From the NCBI GenBank assembly GCA_046351325.1, contig JAXLYR010000001.1, positions 1,116,001 through 1,180,000 on the forward strand: a stretch of DNA of 64,000 bases, given 5' to 3'. A program made the position numbers and the translations under genes. Below are positions 61,151 to 64,000 of the stretch, piece after piece (the stretch's first letter is position 1; the number at the start of each line of letters is the position of its first letter). Below the pieces are notes generated by a model that was not told where the DNA came from, ran no database searches, and saw only the letters and a program-made list of their open reading frames with translations. The DNA is from Xiheicaenibacterium sp046351325. GTDB lineage: Bacteria; Myxococcota_A; Polyangia; Polyangiales; Polyangiaceae.

Positions 61151-61675
61151 CTACTCCATGAAGACGTCGGGGTGATCCTCGAGGATCTTGCGAGCGCGCC
61201 GCTCGAGGATGGCGACGTAGCGGCTGAGCAGCTCGAAGCTCTTGTCGCGATCCATGTCGCTCCAGCTCTCGGGCTCGTCGCCGTCGACCATCGCGCGACA
61301 CTGCGCGAGCGTGAGCGAGGTGGCGCGGGCGCGCTTGGACGCAGCCTCGGCGCGGAGGAGCAGGTAGTTCCGATAGACGGGGCTGACCTTGAGATCGGCG
61401 GCCTCGTGAAGAAGAGCGGCGGCGGTGTCGAAGCGGACGAGCGCGCCCTCACGACGCGTCATGCACTGCTTGCCCGCGGCGGTCATGCGCTCGGGTGACA
61501 CCACCGAGAGCTCGGTGAACATCGCGCGATCCTGAGCGCGGAGGTCGTCTGCCTCCTCGAGCGCCTTGTTCGCGGCGCGGACCTTCTCGTTGGCGGTGCG
61601 CTGGTCGCGACGCTCACAACCGACGAGCGAGAGGGTCGCGAGGATCACGAGAGCGGCGGAGAGTCGGGGCGACAT
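61151..61675 (-). CDS. Helical lipoprotein
   Basis: 174 residues. The lipobox is at Cys20 (ILATLSLVGC). The mature part is helical and charged (NEKVRAANKALEEADDLRAQDRAMF, AAALLHEAADLKV, LRAEAASKRARATSLTLAQC), with two further Cys. No family recognised. It sits between the serine hydrolase (21 bp) and LRR (6 bp) genes, probably one transcript. Confidence 0.7.
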   Translation of the reverse strand: MSPRLSAALVILATLSLVGCERRDQRTANEKVRAANKALEEADDLRAQDRAMFTELSVVSPERMTAAGKQCMTRREGALVRFDTAAALLHEAADLKVSPVYRNYLLLRAEAASKRARATSLTLAQCRAMVDGDEPESWSDMDRDKSFELLSRYVAILERRARKILEDHPDVFME

Positions 61676-61696
61676 GCGAGCTTCGTTCGAGACGCT

Positions 61697-62902
61697 TCAG
61701 GGACACTGCGGCAGCGGCGGGCGACCGTCGCGAAATCCATACTCCTCCGCGACTGCGTGGGCGAGACCCGAGGCGATGGGCCCCTCACCGTTCACCAACA
61801 CGGCGACGCCGCGCCCGTCGGTCCGCCAAATCCACATCGACGTGAAGCCTCGGTTTTGACCGTTGTGCCAGGCCTCGACCTCGTCGCCCTCGGGGGTGAC
61901 GACGAACCCGAGCCCGAAGTCCCCCGTGTTTTTCCCTCGCGTGAGCATCGTCTTCACGAGCTTCTTCGAGAGGAGTCGGCTCTTGCCGTGGTAGGCGCTC
62001 GCGAGCCCGCTCGCGAGCGTCAGGAGGTCGACCGGCGTCGTCCAAAGACCGGCCGCGGCCTTCTCCGGGTGAACGCGGAACCCGCCGCGGATCGGGGCGC
62101 CCTTCGAGTCGTAGGCGTTCGCGGCGAAGCGAACGTGGGCCTCACCGATGGGCTGTTCGAAGGTGCTGTGGGTCATCGCGAAGGGAGTGATGACCCACTC
62201 GTACATCGCGTGATCGAAGGGCGAGTCGACCTCGCGCTCGACGATAGCTTGAACAACGGTAAACCCACCGCCCGAGTACGACGAGCGCTCGCCAGGCGCG
62301 AACTCCAGCGTGACAGCGTCCGAGTTGCCTCGGCCGAGGAGGACGTCGAGCGTGCTCGGCAGCTCGGTCGTGGAGCGGTCGTAGCCCCCGAAGCCGTGCA
62401 CGTTGAGGCCCGAGGTGTGTGAGAGCAGCTGGCGCAGCGTGATTTTGGCGGGCTTGCCCTTGAAGCGCGCGTGCCAGTCGAGACCGTATTCGTCGATGTC
62501 GCGATCCAACGCGAGCTCACCCTCGCCGACCATCCGCAGGACGCCGACGGTGGTGACGGCCTTGCTCACGCTCGCTGCTTGCAACACGGTCTCCGGGGTC
62601 ATCGCGCGTCGATGCTCGACGTCGGCCATGCCGAAGCCGCGCGCCCAAATGACCTTGCCGCCCTGCATCGCGGCGACGCTCACGCCGCCCACGTGGTAGC
62701 GGCGCATGGCCTCGTCGAGGCTGACGCGCTCGCCGTTCTCGACTTGGATCGAGCAGGTGATCCGCGCGATCCGCGACGCTGCGTCGGCGGGCTCTGCGAT
62801 GTGATAGGGCGCGCGCGGAAAGGCCGGCTCGGGAGAAGGCCCGCACGCCGTGAGCGCGAAGGCCGCAAAGACCGCGAGCGCCGAACGGAGGAGGTTGCTC
62901 AC
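61697..62902 (-). CDS. Serine hydrolase, class C beta-lactamase-like lipoprotein
   Basis: 401 residues. The lipobox is at Cys20 (AFALTAC). The penicillin-binding-like fold has SxxK at S111-V-S-K114 (LQAASVSKAVT), then LRQLLSHTSGL, the Tyr motif (ERSSYSGGGF) and WHNGQNRGFTS near the third box. Such enzymes include D-Ala esterases, EstB-type esterases and peptidases; beta-lactamase activity cannot be assumed. It overlaps the following gene by 4 bp. Confidence 0.88.
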   Translation of the reverse strand: MSNLLRSALAVFAAFALTACGPSPEPAFPRAPYHIAEPADAASRIARITCSIQVENGERVSLDEAMRRYHVGGVSVAAMQGGKVIWARGFGMADVEHRRAMTPETVLQAASVSKAVTTVGVLRMVGEGELALDRDIDEYGLDWHARFKGKPAKITLRQLLSHTSGLNVHGFGGYDRSTTELPSTLDVLLGRGNSDAVTLEFAPGERSSYSGGGFTVVQAIVEREVDSPFDHAMYEWVITPFAMTHSTFEQPIGEAHVRFAANAYDSKGAPIRGGFRVHPEKAAAGLWTTPVDLLTLASGLASAYHGKSRLLSKKLVKTMLTRGKNTGDFGLGFVVTPEGDEVEAWHNGQNRGFTSMWIWRTDGRGVAVLVNGEGPIASGLAHAVAEEYGFRDGRPPLPQCP

Positions 62903-63999
62903 TGCGGGACCTCGATTTGGGGTGGGCCTTGCAGCGGTGGGCCCTGCAGCGGCGGGCCTTGCTGCGGCGGGCCCTGGGGAGCATTTGGCGCGGGCCCCGG
63001 GTCGGGCTCGGCGAGGAGCGCGCGCAGCTTGAGGGCACGGTCGACCGCGGTCTCGATGGTCTCGAGCGTGACGTCGACGGTCACGTGGACGCTGGCGCCG
63101 TGGACCTCGATCTTCATCGCGGAGAGCGTGTCCCCGAGGCCGAGAAACCGCACGACGGGAGCGTCGAGCCCGTTCGAGCGCGCGTCGTCGAGGAGGCGCG
63201 CGAGGGCGAACGCGGAGCTCGGATCGTCGGCGTGCGCGACGAGCAAGAGCGAAGCGTGGTCGTCGACGAGGCGGACGCCGAGCGCAGCCGACGCGATCGC
63301 GCCGAGCGCGGCCGGGGCGCGGCCTGCGGCGCGCGCGATCTCGTCCGCGACGGTCTGACGCTGCTTCGGGGAGAGGACCAAGGTCGCGCGCGCGGTCTCG
63401 AAGCCCGCGAGCTCTGCGCTGAGCTCGGCGTGCGTCGAGTCGGTCGCGAGCGAGGGCAGCGCGCCGTCCGCGGTGTCGATCATCGCCCGCAAATACGCGC
63501 CGCCTCCGAAGAGGAGCGCACCGCCTGGGCGCGCTGCGATCTCCCCCGAGGCGGGGTCGTCGAGATCGCGCACGCTGCGGAAACCACCGACGTTCGAGAC
63601 GACGGGATGGCCCTCGCGGGCAGCGATGATCTTGGCCGCGCAGCCGAGGACGGCCTCGTCGGAGAAGCCGCCGGTCGCAGAGATCCCGAAGTCGGCGTCG
63701 AAGGTCTCGGGGACGGCGAAGACGAGCTCGTCGACCGACGCGATGGGATCGAAGCCGCAGGCCTCACCGAGCTTGCCGAGGCCTGGGATTTCACGCTCGC
63801 CGCCGAGGTACGGCGCCGCGAGCGGGGAGCTGCGGAGCGCGCGCATGTCGACCGACACCGCGAGCATCGCGCCCGTGGGAATGGCCTCGGCGGGGGCGCG
63901 CCGTTGAGGCGGCGGCGGTGGCGAAAGCCCTTGCTCCGAAGGCGCGCGCCGAAGCATCGCGTAGGCGAAACCCACGAGGATCGCGAGCGACGCCAGCAC
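62899..63999 (-). CDS. Membrane-anchored protein with Gln/Gly/Pro-rich tail (may continue past window)
   Basis: At least 366 residues. GTG 63999 is the last possible start in the window, and the frame is still open, so the true start may lie outside. One hydrophobic segment (LASLAILVGFAYAMLRR) begins it, followed by a Pro-rich linker. The rest is a mixed domain (AMLAVSVDMRALRSSPLAAPYLGG, VDELVFAVPETFDADFGISATGGF, GALLFGGGAYLRAMIDTADG) resembling DUF3352-type or serpin-free bacterial repeats only loosely. The end has QGPPLQGPPLQGPPQ repeats. It overlaps the serine hydrolase gene by 4 bp. Confidence 0.65.
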   Translation of the reverse strand: MLASLAILVGFAYAMLRRAPSEQGLSPPPPPQRRAPAEAIPTGAMLAVSVDMRALRSSPLAAPYLGGEREIPGLGKLGEACGFDPIASVDELVFAVPETFDADFGISATGGFSDEAVLGCAAKIIAAREGHPVVSNVGGFRSVRDLDDPASGEIAARPGGALLFGGGAYLRAMIDTADGALPSLATDSTHAELSAELAGFETARATLVLSPKQRQTVADEIARAAGRAPAALGAIASAALGVRLVDDHASLLLVAHADDPSSAFALARLLDDARSNGLDAPVVRFLGLGDTLSAMKIEVHGASVHVTVDVTLETIETAVDRALKLRALLAEPDPGPAPNAPQGPPQQGPPLQGPPLQGPPQIEVPQ

Positions 64000-64000
64000 G

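Noticed and set aside
61697..62902. Naming the serine hydrolase a beta-lactamase resistance gene
   Set aside because: SxxK and Tyr motifs are shared by esterases and peptidases of the same fold; the sequence gives no evidence for antibiotic hydrolysis.

Overview
The window looks like a chromosomal segment of a Myxococcota bacterium, probably of the Polyangia type. The evidence is the very high G+C with strong codon bias, many secreted lipoproteins with Gly/Ser/Ala linkers, a MYXO-CTERM-like surface anchor, an AgmX/PglI-type C-terminal domain, a TIGR02996 leucine-rich repeat protein, NtrC- and OmpR-type two-component systems and a Hanks-type kinase homologue. No rRNA, CRISPR array, phage, transposase or insertion sequence was seen. 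About 50 protein genes, one tRNA and one tRNA-like element account for nearly all of the DNA.

Layout. 1-0.9 kb: 5' part of an NtrC-like regulator. 0.98-6.6 kb: envelope TPR protein, thioredoxin-like lipoprotein, a TPM/Tim44 pair, then a radical SAM/SPASM enzyme divergent from a tiny zinc-ribbon/CAYGGPP protein. 6.6-10.8 kb: two paralogous papain-like lipoproteins on either side of a 95-aa cytosolic protein. 11.2-15.2 kb: a BtaA-like (DUF3419) enzyme divergent from a chain of overlapping genes with a lytic-transglycosylase-like surface protein. 15.2-17.7 kb: CreBC-like two-component system. 18.0-20.7 kb: CotH-like lipoprotein and a subtilase without signal peptide. 20.8-22.5 kb: tRNA-Leu(GAG) with its own promoter and terminator, then a GntR/FadR regulator in an operon with a fatty-acid hydroxylase-family protein. 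22.7-29.1 kb: ArgJ, a sensor kinase that appears frameshifted, its response regulator, an AgmX-tail lipoprotein and a hybrid kinase.

29.2-31.7 kb: two overlapping lipoprotein genes. 31.8-44.0 kb: a minus-strand operon of a zinc-ribbon/TPR membrane protein, an SppA-like peptidase and a TPR protein of about 2,540 residues. 44.3-47.1 kb: Cys-rich lipoprotein, a beta-barrel protein and a small Cys-rich lipoprotein. 47.1-49.1 kb: GMC oxidoreductase with a gluconate-dehydrogenase-subunit-3-like partner. 49.1-55.8 kb: secreted and surface proteins, including six 37-residue TSP3-like repeats fused to a Gly-rich domain, a PHP metallohydrolase and a GH43-like propeller, plus a tRNA-like element without a normal anticodon arm. 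55.9-64 kb: a kinase homologue with degenerate catalytic motifs and a PEGA tail, a PQQY-repeat lipoprotein, an AI-2E transporter, an LRR protein, lipoproteins and a serine hydrolase.

The first 21 kb also carries a family of intergenic hairpin repeats built around GAACGGGG...CCCCGTTC. Much of the window encodes the cell envelope and signalling. The least explained units are the paired papain-like lipoproteins, the radical SAM/small-protein pair, the intergenic repeats, the tRNA-like element and the degenerate kinase. Functions are read from motifs only; no database search was possible.
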